A DNA stretch of 64,000 nt from Ilumatobacter sp. (GTDB lineage Bacteria; Actinomycetota; Acidimicrobiia; Acidimicrobiales; Ilumatobacteraceae): NCBI GenBank assembly GCA_013002175.1, contig JABDKP010000061.1:1-64000 (forward strand). The letters run 5' to 3'. How positions within the stretch are numbered: the stretch's first letter is position 1; every line of letters begins with the position of its first letter. The translations under genes were made by a program, and so were the position numbers. The notes beneath the pieces were generated by a model that was given only the letters and a program-made list of their open reading frames with translations, searched no databases and was not told the DNA's origin. This document shows positions 1 through 9,199 of this stretch, in pieces.

Positions 1-968
1 CTCGACGAATCGTTGACCGGGCCGGCGCATGCGCACTCGAGGACGGTCCGGTCGCGGCCGGCGCCCTCGATGTCGACGTGGTCGGCAAGGAAGACCGGAC
101 CGGTCTCCGTGTACGTGCCGGGGGCGATCCTGATCACATACGGAGTCGCCGCGGAGTTGTCGTCGATCGAGGCGAGGGCGGCGGACAGACTCGCGAAGTC
201 GCCGCCGGAGGTGGCGACCACCACGACCTGCGCCGGTCGCGGGGCGTCGGCGCCGGCCGGTCCGGGGTCGCCCTGGTCACCCTTCGGTCCGGTCGGTCCT
301 GGCGGTCCGGTGACGCCGGAGTTCTCGAGTGCTTCGATGCGGCCGATGATGTCGAGCAGGCCGGCATCGCTGGTGTAGCCCACGATGTCGATCACGACGT
401 GGACGGTCTGCCCCGGGAACTCGGCGCCGTAGTACAGGTCGATCATGCCGCTGCCCGTACCGGTCGTCGGCAGCGCAACCGTGAGCGCGTTGGGGATCGT
501 GTCGCCGGGGTCGAAGTTCAGCCCGGCGGTGGAGGGCGCGCCGGTGGCGTCGCCGGGGCGGACCGACAGGAAGCCGGTGGCACTCGGTGTCACGGCGGTG
601 ATGTTGAGCAGCACCCCGGTGGCCCCGGCGGGCACGACGATCTGCTCGCTCGTGACGACGGCGGTGCCATTGGCGGTGTAGCGGTCGATCGTGGTGATCG
701 GGCCGGTGATCTGCAGCTGGCGGCTCGCCAGTGAGGTGAGCGGCCCGGCGAGGCCGACGTCGACGCGGGTGTCGAGGACACGCGTCGGGTCGACGGTGAC
801 GACCGTCGACTCCCGTGGGTCGCCGAGGGCGACGATTCGACCGGGTGTCGCGATCGCACCGGTGATCACCGACGCGACGAGTAGGGCACCACCCGTGACG
901 ACGGCTGCAAACCAGCGGAGTCTCCGCCGCCGGGCGGGTACGTCCTCGACGGCGCGGTGCCATGCCAT
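1..968 (-). CDS. Exported protein with collagen-like GXY segment (C-terminus runs off the window edge)
   Basis: Not in ORF track because it is open at the window edge. Manual reverse translation from ATG at 968: MAWHRAVEDVPARRRRLRWFAAVVTGGALLVASVITGAIATPG...VTVDPTRVLDTR...GPPGPTGPKGDQGDPGPAGADAP...; N-terminal membrane/signal segment and collagen-like repeats. Confidence 0.75.
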   Translation of the reverse strand, partial: MAWHRAVEDVPARRRRLRWFAAVVTGGALLVASVITGAIATPGRIVALGDPRESTVVTVDPTRVLDTRVDVGLAGPLTSLASRQLQITGPITTIDRYTANGTAVVTSEQIVVPAGATGVLLNITAVTPSATGFLSVRPGDATGAPSTAGLNFDPGDTIPNALTVALPTTGTGSGMIDLYYGAEFPGQTVHVVIDIVGYTSDAGLLDIIGRIEALENSGVTGPPGPTGPKGDQGDPGPAGADAPRPAQVVVVATSGGDFASLSAALASIDDNSAATPYVIRIAPGTYTETGPVFLADHVDIEGAGRDRTVLECACAGPVNDSS

Positions 969-1095
969 CGGAATCCACCTCGCTCTCGGGTCAATTCACC
1001 TCTGCGGACACCCCGATCGTGCCCCACCGGCGCGCGCGTGCCCAGAGGCCAAGGTCATCCGCCCCGATCGGCAAGAGGACCGGGGCTGTGCCCGG

Positions 1096-1923
1096 TCAGG
1101 CGCCGCTGAGCTCGTTGTAGATGTAGGAGTTCGCGGCCGGCGTCGCCAGCAGGAACGTACTGCGCACGCCGTTGACGTCCTGGGGTCCGGCGACCAGTTC
1201 GAACTGGCCGAGCTGCCCGAACGTGCCGGGGATCGCGTACTGACGGTTCACCCCGGCCGCCGTCCGCGTGGCCTCCTCGCCGACCAGTGCCGGGCTGAAG
1301 CGGTTGGCCACCCCGAACGCTGCCAGCACGAGCGCCGCCGAGTGACGGCCGGACTGCGCGCATGCCTCCAACGCCGCCGCCCGCGCGTCGGCGGAGGTGA
1401 GCGTCGACGCCATCTCCTGGTACGTGGCAGCGAGCAGGTTCTCGAGGGTGATCGCCAGGTTGATGGCGTCGCGGGCCGCGTCGTCACTGTCGCCGACCGC
1501 ATCGAGAATCGGCGTGATCGAACGCTCGACGTACCACGGGTTGACGTCGTCCCAGGCGGTGCCGCCGGCGGCGACCGCGAGGTCGTTCATCGCCGACGCC
1601 CTGGCCGAGTGATTGGCGACGGCGCGATCGGCGATCGTGGCGAAGGACCCGTCGAACACCCCGAGCTCGCGCGCTGTGGCGTGAACCGACACGACCGTGT
1701 TCTCCAGCGATGCCGCCGTGCGCAGCAAGACCGCGTCGTCGACCTCGAACTCGGGGAGGACCGTCGGCAGCGGCGCGAGCCCGACGCGGCCGGGGTCGGA
1801 GTCGCCGGTGCGGTCGTCGCCACACGCCACGACAATCGCCGCGAGCGACAACGTGGTGCCGCCGATCCGGAGCGCGTCGCGCCGACCGATCGCCGAACCG
1901 GAGCGGGGTGTGAGACGGCTCAT
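1096..1923 (-). CDS. Exported ferritin-like domain protein
   Basis: 275 aa; twin-arginine-like start (RRDALRIGG) followed by AIVVACGDD lipobox-like segment; helical ferritin-like body. Confidence 0.75.
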   Translation of the reverse strand: MSRLTPRSGSAIGRRDALRIGGTTLSLAAIVVACGDDRTGDSDPGRVGLAPLPTVLPEFEVDDAVLLRTAASLENTVVSVHATARELGVFDGSFATIADRAVANHSARASAMNDLAVAAGGTAWDDVNPWYVERSITPILDAVGDSDDAARDAINLAITLENLLAATYQEMASTLTSADARAAALEACAQSGRHSAALVLAAFGVANRFSPALVGEEATRTAAGVNRQYAIPGTFGQLGQFELVAGPQDVNGVRSTFLLATPAANSYIYNELSGA

Positions 1924-2555
1924 GCTGCGCCACCGGACGTGTCGAGAGCGGTCGCTTCGGGGTCGAGCATCTCATCGAGATCGGACGAGAAGCCGGCCAT
2001 GCTCGTGAACACGGCGGCGTGACGTGCCTCGACGGCGACGATCGACGCGGTGAGCTCGAACGAGTCGATCGAGTCGTAGCTCGCCATCAGCTCCGTATGG
2101 GTGGCCACCGCCGTGTTCTCGAGGGTGCGGGCCGCCGCCGCGAACGCCTGGCCGTCGGACGTGTCGAAGTCGCCGACGAGTGCGTCGAACACCTCGTTGT
2201 TGCGATCGTCCGCGGAGATCCCGGTGACGCCGGCGATTGCGTCGGCATACGCCTCGTGGTTCTCGGAGACGACCCGGGCCAGCACGGCCTCGTCGCCGCC
2301 CAACGATGCGGTCGACACCGCGTACAGATCGCGAGCCGCCAGCTCGAGTCGCATCGCCGCGCCGAGGCGGGCCCGATCGGACTCGGTGGGCCGGTCCGGG
2401 ATCATCGGCGCTCGTGCGGGGACCGCGGCGACGCGTGAGGCGCCGAGCAGTGCAGCGGCGGCGCCGGCGAGACCGGCCATGCCGATCAGCCCGCGCCGCG
2501 TCGGGGCGGGCTCAGCGGTATCGAGATCCACGAGGGGAGGTCCTTTCGGGTTCAT
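1920..2555 (-). CDS. Exported ferritin-like domain protein
   Basis: 211 aa; TRRGLIGMAGLAGAAAALLG Tat-like signal; EARH-type helix; 4-bp overlap with the downstream ferritin-like gene. Confidence 0.75.
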   Translation of the reverse strand: MNPKGPPLVDLDTAEPAPTRRGLIGMAGLAGAAAALLGASRVAAVPARAPMIPDRPTESDRARLGAAMRLELAARDLYAVSTASLGGDEAVLARVVSENHEAYADAIAGVTGISADDRNNEVFDALVGDFDTSDGQAFAAAARTLENTAVATHTELMASYDSIDSFELTASIVAVEARHAAVFTSMAGFSSDLDEMLDPEATALDTSGGAA

Positions 2556-2629
2556 GCACAGAGCAGCCTGCTACCTGAGACGGCATCCGAGCAATTCTAG
2601 GGTGCCGTCCACACGCATCCGGCGATCGC

Positions 2630-4093
2630 TCAAAAGTCCAGCGCTGACAGGTCGGGCAGCCATCCGCCGGCACGTTGCAGCGCGTCCGCCCAGGTCAGGC
2701 GACGCGCCGCGTGGTCGCCGCCGACGGTCGGCTCGACGACGTGTGCCGGACTCCACAGATCGTCGATGTCGGCGAGATCGGTCCACACACCGACGCCGAG
2801 ACCTGCGAGGAACGCCGCACCGAGCGTGGTCGCCTCGACGACGGGCGCCACCTCGATCGGCCGGTCCGTCGCATCGGCCAGGGCCCGGACGAACGTGGGG
2901 TTACGGCTCATCCCGCCGTCGATTCGGATCGTGTCGATCGGCATCGCGGTGTCGGCGACCGCCGCGTCGACGAGATCGGCGCCGCGCTGGGCGACGCCCT
3001 CGAGCACCGCGCGCACGACGTGTGGCCGCTGCGTGCCGCGGGTCAGGCCGAGCAGTGTGCCGCGCGCTCCGTAGTCCCACGCCGGCGTCCCCAGGCCCAG
3101 CAGCGCAGGGACGTAGACGACGCCATCGGTGTCGGCACAGCGGGCCGCGATGTCGTGGCTCTGCTCGCTGGTTTCGATCAACCCGAGGTCGTCACGCAGC
3201 CATTCGACGTTCGTGCCCGCCGACAGCATGATCCCCTCGACCCCCCACGAGATCCGGCCGTCGATCGACCACACCGGCAGCGGGTAGGTGCCGTTGCTGT
3301 GGCGCTCTGCGGCGTCGGGTGTGCCCGCATCGGTGCACACGTCGAGCATGCCGCCGGTGCCGAACGTGATCTTCGCGTGGCCCGGCCGGATGCATCCCTG
3401 GCCGACGAGCGACGCCTGCTGGTCGCCGATGAGCGAGGCGATCGGGGGGCTGCCGGTCAGCGCCGTCGCCGTGCCGCACACGCCCACCGAGTCGACCACC
3501 TCGGGCAGCATCGCCGAAGGGATTCCGAACGCATCGAGGATGTCATCGCGCCACGCCGACCCGTCGGGTGCCCGCAGCCCGGTCGCCGCGGCCGACGAGT
3601 TCGTCTGATCGCTGACGTGCACGGCCCCGCCGGTGAGCGTCCACGCGATCCAACTGTCGACGGTTCCGCAGCACAGATCGCGCTCGCGCGCCCCTTCCGT
3701 GTTGGCGAGCAGCCAAGCCAGCTTCGTGGCGCTCTGGTTCGGTGCCATCGCCCAGCCGTGCTCGGCCTTGGCCATGATGCATTCCATCACCGTCCGCAGG
3801 TCCTGCCAGCCGAGTCCGGGTCCGATCGGGATGCCGGTGTCGCGATCCCAGACGACGACGCTGGCGCGCTGGGTGGTGATGCCGACGGCGTCGATCGGCA
3901 CGTCGGCCGCGGCGGTGCGCGCGGCGTCGAGGGCGGCTGCGGCCATCGCCGTCGCGTCGAACTCGACGAGGCCGGGCGACGGGCTCGACGGAGGGCACGG
4001 CCGGTACTCGTACGCCGAAATCGTCAACGACTCGTCGACGACCGCGGCCCGCAGGCCGGTCGTGCCGACGTCGATCACGAGGATGGCGGTCAC
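2630..4093 (-). CDS. FGGY-family carbohydrate (glycerol/xylulose-type) kinase
   Basis: GTG start at 4093 giving VTAILVIDVGTTGLRAAVVDE; conserved FGGY phosphate motifs (FGTGGMLDVCTD, GGMSRNPTFVRALAD). Confidence 0.85.
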   Translation of the reverse strand: MTAILVIDVGTTGLRAAVVDESLTISAYEYRPCPPSSPSPGLVEFDATAMAAAALDAARTAAADVPIDAVGITTQRASVVVWDRDTGIPIGPGLGWQDLRTVMECIMAKAEHGWAMAPNQSATKLAWLLANTEGARERDLCCGTVDSWIAWTLTGGAVHVSDQTNSSAAATGLRAPDGSAWRDDILDAFGIPSAMLPEVVDSVGVCGTATALTGSPPIASLIGDQQASLVGQGCIRPGHAKITFGTGGMLDVCTDAGTPDAAERHSNGTYPLPVWSIDGRISWGVEGIMLSAGTNVEWLRDDLGLIETSEQSHDIAARCADTDGVVYVPALLGLGTPAWDYGARGTLLGLTRGTQRPHVVRAVLEGVAQRGADLVDAAVADTAMPIDTIRIDGGMSRNPTFVRALADATDRPIEVAPVVEATTLGAAFLAGLGVGVWTDLADIDDLWSPAHVVEPTVGGDHAARRLTWADALQRAGGWLPDLSALDF

Positions 4094-4503
4094 GCTGCAC
4101 CCCGCCGGCTCGACGGGACGATGCCCCTGCGTTGGAGCCGCATGCCGAGAAATCCGCCGAGCAGGCCGGCGCCGACGACGATCATCAGCGTGAAGAAGAC
4201 GCTGTACCAGTTGACCGTGTCGCCGCCGATGAGCCGAATCACCACGAACACGGCCTGCGCCGCGAGGTACGTCCCGGACGCCGTCACGATGCCGTGGCTG
4301 AGCGGCGTGCCGGCTCGCTGGACCCACGCCGCACACCCCGAGCCGAGGACGAAGCCGAGGAGCGCGCCGAAGAAGAACAGCGCGTTCGTGCCGCTGCTGT
4401 CCGAGTCGACGAACGCGGCGGCGAGCGTCAGCGGCACGGCGAAGACGAGCGCCACCGATGCGCCCGCCCTGAGCGCGTCCCAGTCCCAGCGCGTCAGGGC
4501 CAC
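4090..4503 (-). CDS. Small integral membrane protein
   Basis: About 137 aa from GTG 4503 (VALTRWDWDALRAGASVALVFAVPLTLAAAF...); several hydrophobic segments; overlaps both neighbouring genes. Confidence 0.65.
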   Translation of the reverse strand: MALTRWDWDALRAGASVALVFAVPLTLAAAFVDSDSSGTNALFFFGALLGFVLGSGCAAWVQRAGTPLSHGIVTASGTYLAAQAVFVVIRLIGGDTVNWYSVFFTLMIVVGAGLLGGFLGMRLQRRGIVPSSRRGAA

Positions 4504-5990
4504 GGTGCCGGTCCGAACGGAGACGGGAAGCCGAGCTTGCCGGGGTTGAGGATGCCGTTGGGGTCGAGCGTCCGTTTGATCTGCTCGAGCGTCGCGAACG
4601 CGGTGCCGAGCGCCTCGGCCATGAACCGGCCGCGGTTGATGCCGATGCCGTGGTGGTGCGACAGGTTGCCGCCGTTGGCGAGCACGGCGCGGGTGCCGGC
4701 GTCCCACAGTGCGACATACGTCGACTCGATCTCGTCCGCCGGGGGAGTGGCCGCGAACGTGAAGTACAGGCACGCTCCATCCGCGTAGCTGTGCGACAGA
4801 TGGCAGGTCGCCGCACGCGCGTGCTCGACCGCCATCATCGCGTCGCGGGTCGCGTCGAAGATCGCGTCGAGCGCGGACCACGGCGCCGCGATCTCCATCG
4901 TGTCGACGACGAACCCCTTGTGCGTCAGCGACTGCAACGCCGACGTGTCGTTGCGGTGCTGCATCCACTCCTCGACCAGCTCGACGTCGGCCGGCGTCGC
5001 CCCGGCGGTCGTGCACGATTCGTCGACGATCGCCATCGTCGCGTCGACGAGCAGGGCATCGCCCTCGTCCAGCACGAGGAGCACGCAGTTCGTGCCGTCG
5101 CCGCCGCGTCCGCGGGCGGATTCGGGGGCGTCGTACAGCCGCAGCACGGCCGGCGTCGCGCCGCGGCGCATGGTGAGCCGGCATGCTTCGATGCCGTCCG
5201 CGAACGAGTCGAACAGATACGCCGCTCGCCGCTCGGCCGCGGGCAGCGGATGGGCCCGGAGCCAGACGTCGGTGATCACCGCGAGCGTGCCCTCCGAGCC
5301 GGTCAGCAGCTGGGTCAGGTCGGGGCCCGCGGCCGCCGCAGGAGCGCCGCCGGTACGGATGACCGTGCCGTCCGCGAGCACCGCTTCGAGCCCGACCACC
5401 ATGTGCTCGATCTTGCCGTAGCGCGTCGAGTACTGGCCGGCCCCGCGAGACGCGACCCAGCCGCCGACCGTGGCGAGGTCGAAGCTCTGGGGGAAGTGTC
5501 CGACCGACAGGCCGTGCTCGCCGTTGAGCACGCGTTCGAGGTCCGGGCCGAACGTGCCCGGTCGAACCTCGACGATGCCCGACACCGCGTCGACCGAGAC
5601 GACGCCTGCGAGTGCGGTCGTGTCGAGGATCACGCCGCCGAACGCAGGCGTCGACGCGCCGCAGACGCCGCTGCGTCCGCCGGCCACCGTCACCGGGACG
5701 CGGCCGAGGTTGCACGTCGTGAGCACCGCAGCGACCTCGTCCACCGAACGGGGACGGGCGATCAGGTCGGCGAGCTGGGGCACCTCGCCCTGCAACGACC
5801 AGTGCAACGCGAGCGGCCACCAGTCACGGCTCGCCTCGGCGACCGCGCCATCGTCGTCGACGACCTCGCAGATCTCATCGAGGGCGTGCAGCAGTTCTTC
5901 GTCGACCTCGACGGGGCGGCTCGGATAATGACCCGCCGCAGCGCCCGCGGCGGCGGTCAGGTCAATCGGAGGTGTGGGAGACAGAGGCAC
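4494..5990 (-). CDS. FAD-linked oxidase, alkyldihydroxyacetonephosphate synthase (AGPS)-like
   Basis: 498 aa; FAD-binding PCMH-type pattern (VTVAGGRSGVCG, SVGHFPQSFDLATVGGWVASRGAGQYSTRYG) and AGPS-type HHHGIG motif (NLSHHHGIGINRGRF). Confidence 0.85.
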   Translation of the reverse strand: MPLSPTPPIDLTAAAGAAAGHYPSRPVEVDEELLHALDEICEVVDDDGAVAEASRDWWPLALHWSLQGEVPQLADLIARPRSVDEVAAVLTTCNLGRVPVTVAGGRSGVCGASTPAFGGVILDTTALAGVVSVDAVSGIVEVRPGTFGPDLERVLNGEHGLSVGHFPQSFDLATVGGWVASRGAGQYSTRYGKIEHMVVGLEAVLADGTVIRTGGAPAAAAGPDLTQLLTGSEGTLAVITDVWLRAHPLPAAERRAAYLFDSFADGIEACRLTMRRGATPAVLRLYDAPESARGRGGDGTNCVLLVLDEGDALLVDATMAIVDESCTTAGATPADVELVEEWMQHRNDTSALQSLTHKGFVVDTMEIAAPWSALDAIFDATRDAMMAVEHARAATCHLSHSYADGACLYFTFAATPPADEIESTYVALWDAGTRAVLANGGNLSHHHGIGINRGRFMAEALGTAFATLEQIKRTLDPNGILNPGKLGFPSPFGPAPWP

Positions 5991-7635
5991 GAGCAGCCGC
6001 TTCCTCGGCGGCGCAGCGCTGCCGGTAGTGATCGAGTTGTCGTTCGGACTCGGCGTCGTCCCAGTCCAGTTCGCGGGCCATCAGCGAGGCAACGACGGGT
6101 GCGGCGGCGAGCGCCGCCTCCCGATCGAGGATGTGGAGGCGGGTGCGTCGCTCGAGCACGTCGGCCAGGGTGGCGGCCATCTCGTGGCGGACCGCGTACA
6201 CGACCTCGGCACGGAGGTACGGGTGCCGGTCCGCCAGCGGGGCGCCGAGCTCCGGGTCGAATGCAACGAGCGCCTTGACTTCGGGCGCGAGCGTGCCGTA
6301 GCGGTGGGCGAGGTGACGGTCTGCCGCGGTGGCGTGAGTGCCGGGGCGGAACCCCTCGGCGCCGAGCAGTTTCATCGCTCGCGTCGACTCGGATCGTCGC
6401 GCCCGGGGGCGCCGCCCGAGCCGGCGGGCCACTTCGTCGACGGTGTCCTCGGCCATCTTGCGGTAGGTCGTCAGCTTGCCGCCGCTGACGCGCACCACCC
6501 CGTGCTCGCTGACCGCCACGTCGTGGTTGCGCGACAGGTCGGCGGTCGCCCCGGACTCGTCTCCCGGAGCGGTGTTCACGAGCGGCCGCAGGCCGGCCCA
6601 CACGCCGGTGATGTCGGCCTGGGCGATCGTGCTCGTCAGCGCCTCGTTGAGCGCTTCGAGCACGTAGTCGATGTCGTCCTCGGTGCACTGCGGCGTGTCG
6701 AGCGGGCCGTCGTAATCGGTGTCGGTCGTGCCGACGTACGTGTGGGAGAACGTGCCGTCCGCCTGTTCGCCCCACGGCACGAGGAACAGGCTCCGTTTGT
6801 CGCGCTTGACGGGGATGATCACCGCGATGTCGTTGCGGACCTTCGCCCAGGGGATCGTGATGTGTACCCCCTTCGCGGGCCTGATCGATTCCGGGTCGAT
6901 CCCCTCGTCGAGCGCACGGACGGCGTCGCTCCACACCCCTGCCGCGTTGACGACCATGTGGGCGGCGACGGGGAACTGCTCGCCGTCGGCGGCGACGATC
7001 GCACCGCTGGCGGCGCCGGCCGCGTCGGTCGTGATGTCGACCACTTCGCAGCGATTGACGAGGACGGCCCCGTGGCGCGCTGCGGTGCGGGCAATCGACA
7101 CGACAAGGCGGGCGTCGTCGGCGCCGGCGTCGAAGTAGAGGTACGCCGAACTGAGGCGCTCGGTCTGCGTCGTGGGGAAGTGGCGGGCCGCATCCGTGGC
7201 CGAGAGGCGTTTGTGCATTCGCCCGATCCGCCACCCACCGGTCAGGTCGTACATCCACATCGCGGCGCCGAGCGCCCGCGCGATCTTGCGCGACACGACG
7301 CTGTCCTTCGTCATGATCGGGATCATGAACGGGAGCACTTCGACGAGGTGGGGTGCGTTGCGCATCAGCCGTCGCCGTTCGCGCAGCGCCTCGTAGACGA
7401 GCCGGACATCGCCGTTCTGCAGGTAACGCAACCCGCCGTGGATCATCTTCGAACTCTTCGACGAGGTACCGGACGCGAAGTCGTCACGCTCGACCAGCGC
7501 CACACGCCAACCGCGGGCTGCGGCGTCCAGGGCGACACCGACGCCGGTGATCCCGCCACCGATGACGAGGACGTCGAACGTCTCGTTCCGCAATTCGGCG
7601 AGCATCGCTGCTCGGTCGAAACCCCGTCTCGTCAT
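5962..7635 (-). CDS. glpD: Aerobic glycerol-3-phosphate dehydrogenase
   Basis: 557 aa; FDVLVIGGGITGVGVALDAAARGWRVALVERDDFASGTSSKSSKMIHGGLRYL is the hallmark GlpD N-terminus. Confidence 0.93.
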   Translation of the reverse strand: MTRRGFDRAAMLAELRNETFDVLVIGGGITGVGVALDAAARGWRVALVERDDFASGTSSKSSKMIHGGLRYLQNGDVRLVYEALRERRRLMRNAPHLVEVLPFMIPIMTKDSVVSRKIARALGAAMWMYDLTGGWRIGRMHKRLSATDAARHFPTTQTERLSSAYLYFDAGADDARLVVSIARTAARHGAVLVNRCEVVDITTDAAGAASGAIVAADGEQFPVAAHMVVNAAGVWSDAVRALDEGIDPESIRPAKGVHITIPWAKVRNDIAVIIPVKRDKRSLFLVPWGEQADGTFSHTYVGTTDTDYDGPLDTPQCTEDDIDYVLEALNEALTSTIAQADITGVWAGLRPLVNTAPGDESGATADLSRNHDVAVSEHGVVRVSGGKLTTYRKMAEDTVDEVARRLGRRPRARRSESTRAMKLLGAEGFRPGTHATAADRHLAHRYGTLAPEVKALVAFDPELGAPLADRHPYLRAEVVYAVRHEMAATLADVLERRTRLHILDREAALAAAPVVASLMARELDWDDAESERQLDHYRQRCAAEEAAARASVSHTSD

Positions 7636-7686
7636 CTCGCCGATCGTAGGGCCCTCGCCGTGACAGCGGGGGGCCGGGGCCGACGA

Positions 7687-8643
7687 TCAGTCGTCGTGCT
7701 TGCCGTTGGACTTGTTGCTCTTGTCCTTCTTGGCGTTGTCCGAGTTGGCCGTGTCCGAGCCCCGGTCGGCCTCGCGTGACGCGTCCCGCTCGTCGTCGTC
7801 GTCCTCGTCGTCGTCGGCCTCGTCGTCGTCGGCCTCGTCGTCGTGCTCGTCAACGTCGTCGTCGTCGTCGTCGTGCTTGTCGGACTTGTCGGACTTGTCG
7901 GACTTGTCGGACTTGTCCTTCTTGTGGGCCTTGTCCTTGGGCTCGTCGTCGTCGGCGTCGTCGCCGTCGGTCTCGATCTCGTCGTCATCGTCGTGCTTGT
8001 CGGCCTTGTCCTGCTTGCCGCACGATGAGTGCGCAGCTTCGGACACGATCTGACCCTTGCCCGGCCCGCTCGTCGTCTGCTTGGCGACGGAGCTGACCGT
8101 CTTGCCGTGGTTGCCCTCGGCGCACAGCGTCTCGTCGAAGTCGGTGTCCGGGTCGTCGACCGGCACGAACGTCGTCGGGACGGACGCTTCGACCGGGGGA
8201 TCGAGGACGACGTCGGCAGGGTCGACGCTGACTGCCTCGACCGCCTGAGCGTCGCCGGACACCGGGTCGACCACGGTTGATTCGATCGTCGTCGTGGTCT
8301 CGATCGTCGTCGACTCGATCGTCGTCGACTCGGGCGTGGTCTCGGCCGGCGTGCTCGATTCGTTGACCGCCTCGACGAATGCCGGGTCCTCGGGGCCCGC
8401 AACGGTGTCGACGATCGACGGGCCCGCGGCGGCGACGCTACCGAAACCGATGATTCCGGCAGCGACGAACGTACCGACGCGCAACCGGCCCGGTGACGTG
8501 AGCGTGCGGATCGGAGAGGCCTTCGACGCGCTCAGGGCATCGACCAGCTCGTCGACCACCGCGGCCGCCGGTGCGGTCTCCGAAGGTGTGGCCGGCTGGC
8601 GCAATGTGGCGATGAGTTGATCGAGGCGATCGTTCTGGTTCAT
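7687..8643 (-). CDS. Membrane-anchored acidic/Lys-Asp-rich protein, probable partner (anti-sigma-like) of the adjacent ECF sigma factor
   Basis: 318 aa; one TM segment (VGTFVAAGIIGFGSVAAAG), Cys pair around a GNHGKTVSSVA motif, C-terminal SDKSDKSDK/DDDDD low complexity; starts 1 nt after the sigma gene stop. Confidence 0.6.
   Translation of the reverse strand: MNQNDRLDQLIATLRQPATPSETAPAAAVVDELVDALSASKASPIRTLTSPGRLRVGTFVAAGIIGFGSVAAAGPSIVDTVAGPEDPAFVEAVNESSTPAETTPESTTIESTTIETTTTIESTVVDPVSGDAQAVEAVSVDPADVVLDPPVEASVPTTFVPVDDPDTDFDETLCAEGNHGKTVSSVAKQTTSGPGKGQIVSEAAHSSCGKQDKADKHDDDDEIETDGDDADDDEPKDKAHKKDKSDKSDKSDKSDKHDDDDDDVDEHDDEADDDEADDDEDDDDERDASREADRGSDTANSDNAKKDKSNKSNGKHDD
7792..7917. repeat. 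Trinucleotide (TCG)n and 9-nt (TTGTCGGAC)n repeat tract within CDS
   Basis: Direct reading: tcgtcgtcgtcc...gtcgtcgtcgtcgtcgtgc then ttgtcggac in four tandem copies. Confidence 0.85.
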
Positions 8644-8644
8644 G

Positions 8645-9199
8645 TCACATCAACGAGCGAACGGTCCCCGGCGTTACATCCGGCGCCGAATTTTCTTCGC
8701 CGGACGTGGACGATTCGGCCCGTTCATCGCCGCCGAGCAGCTCTCGCAGCCGACGCAACCCACGGTGGACGAGGACACGGACGGTGCCGTCGTCGCGATC
8801 CATGATCCGGGCGACGTCGGCAACCGACAGGTCGAACACCACGCGCAACATCACCGCTTCCGCTGTCGCGGGCGGGAGCCGTCCGACGATCGTCAACGCC
8901 CGTTCCAGGCTGTCGTGCGCATCGAACGCAGCGGCTGCGTCGGGCTCCGCGAGCACGTCATCGAGGCGGTCGAGGCGGTCGGCGGCATGTCGCGAGGCAC
9001 TCCGGAACGCATCGACGCTGCGTCGGCTGGTGATCCGGAAGATCCAGCGCCGGAAGTCGGTGCCGTCACCGGAGAACCGGTCGAGTGAACGCCCGACGTC
9101 GATCCACACCCGGCTTGCCACGTCGTCGGAATCGGGCGTCCGTTTCGCCCGCAGCAGGCGCAGAATCTGCGGCTGGTAGATGCGCCACAGGGTCTCCAC
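8645..9199 (-). CDS. RNA polymerase ECF sigma factor
   Basis: LWRIYQPQILRLLRAK region 2 and LPPATAEAVMLRVVFDLSVADVARIMDRDDGTVRVLVHRGLRRLRELL region 4; true start may be upstream (see finding). Confidence 0.88.
   Translation of the reverse strand: METLWRIYQPQILRLLRAKRTPDSDDVASRVWIDVGRSLDRFSGDGTDFRRWIFRITSRRSVDAFRSASRHAADRLDRLDDVLAEPDAAAAFDAHDSLERALTIVGRLPPATAEAVMLRVVFDLSVADVARIMDRDDGTVRVLVHRGLRRLRELLGGDERAESSTSGEENSAPDVTPGTVRSLM

Noticed and set aside
4090-5820. 576-aa minus-strand ORF overlapping the AGPS-like gene
   Set aside because: Only its C-terminal about 137 aa looks like protein (TM segments); the upstream part is an alternate frame of the flavoprotein gene
7792-7920. Possible CRISPR-like short repeats
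   Set aside because: Units are 3 and 9 nt, contiguous, in-frame with a coding sequence and lack spacers
7843-8028. Plus-strand ORF MLVNVVVVVVVLVGLVGLVG...
   Set aside because: Antisense of the Asp/Lys-rich tail of the sigma partner; (TCG)n repeats give artefactual Val/Leu runs
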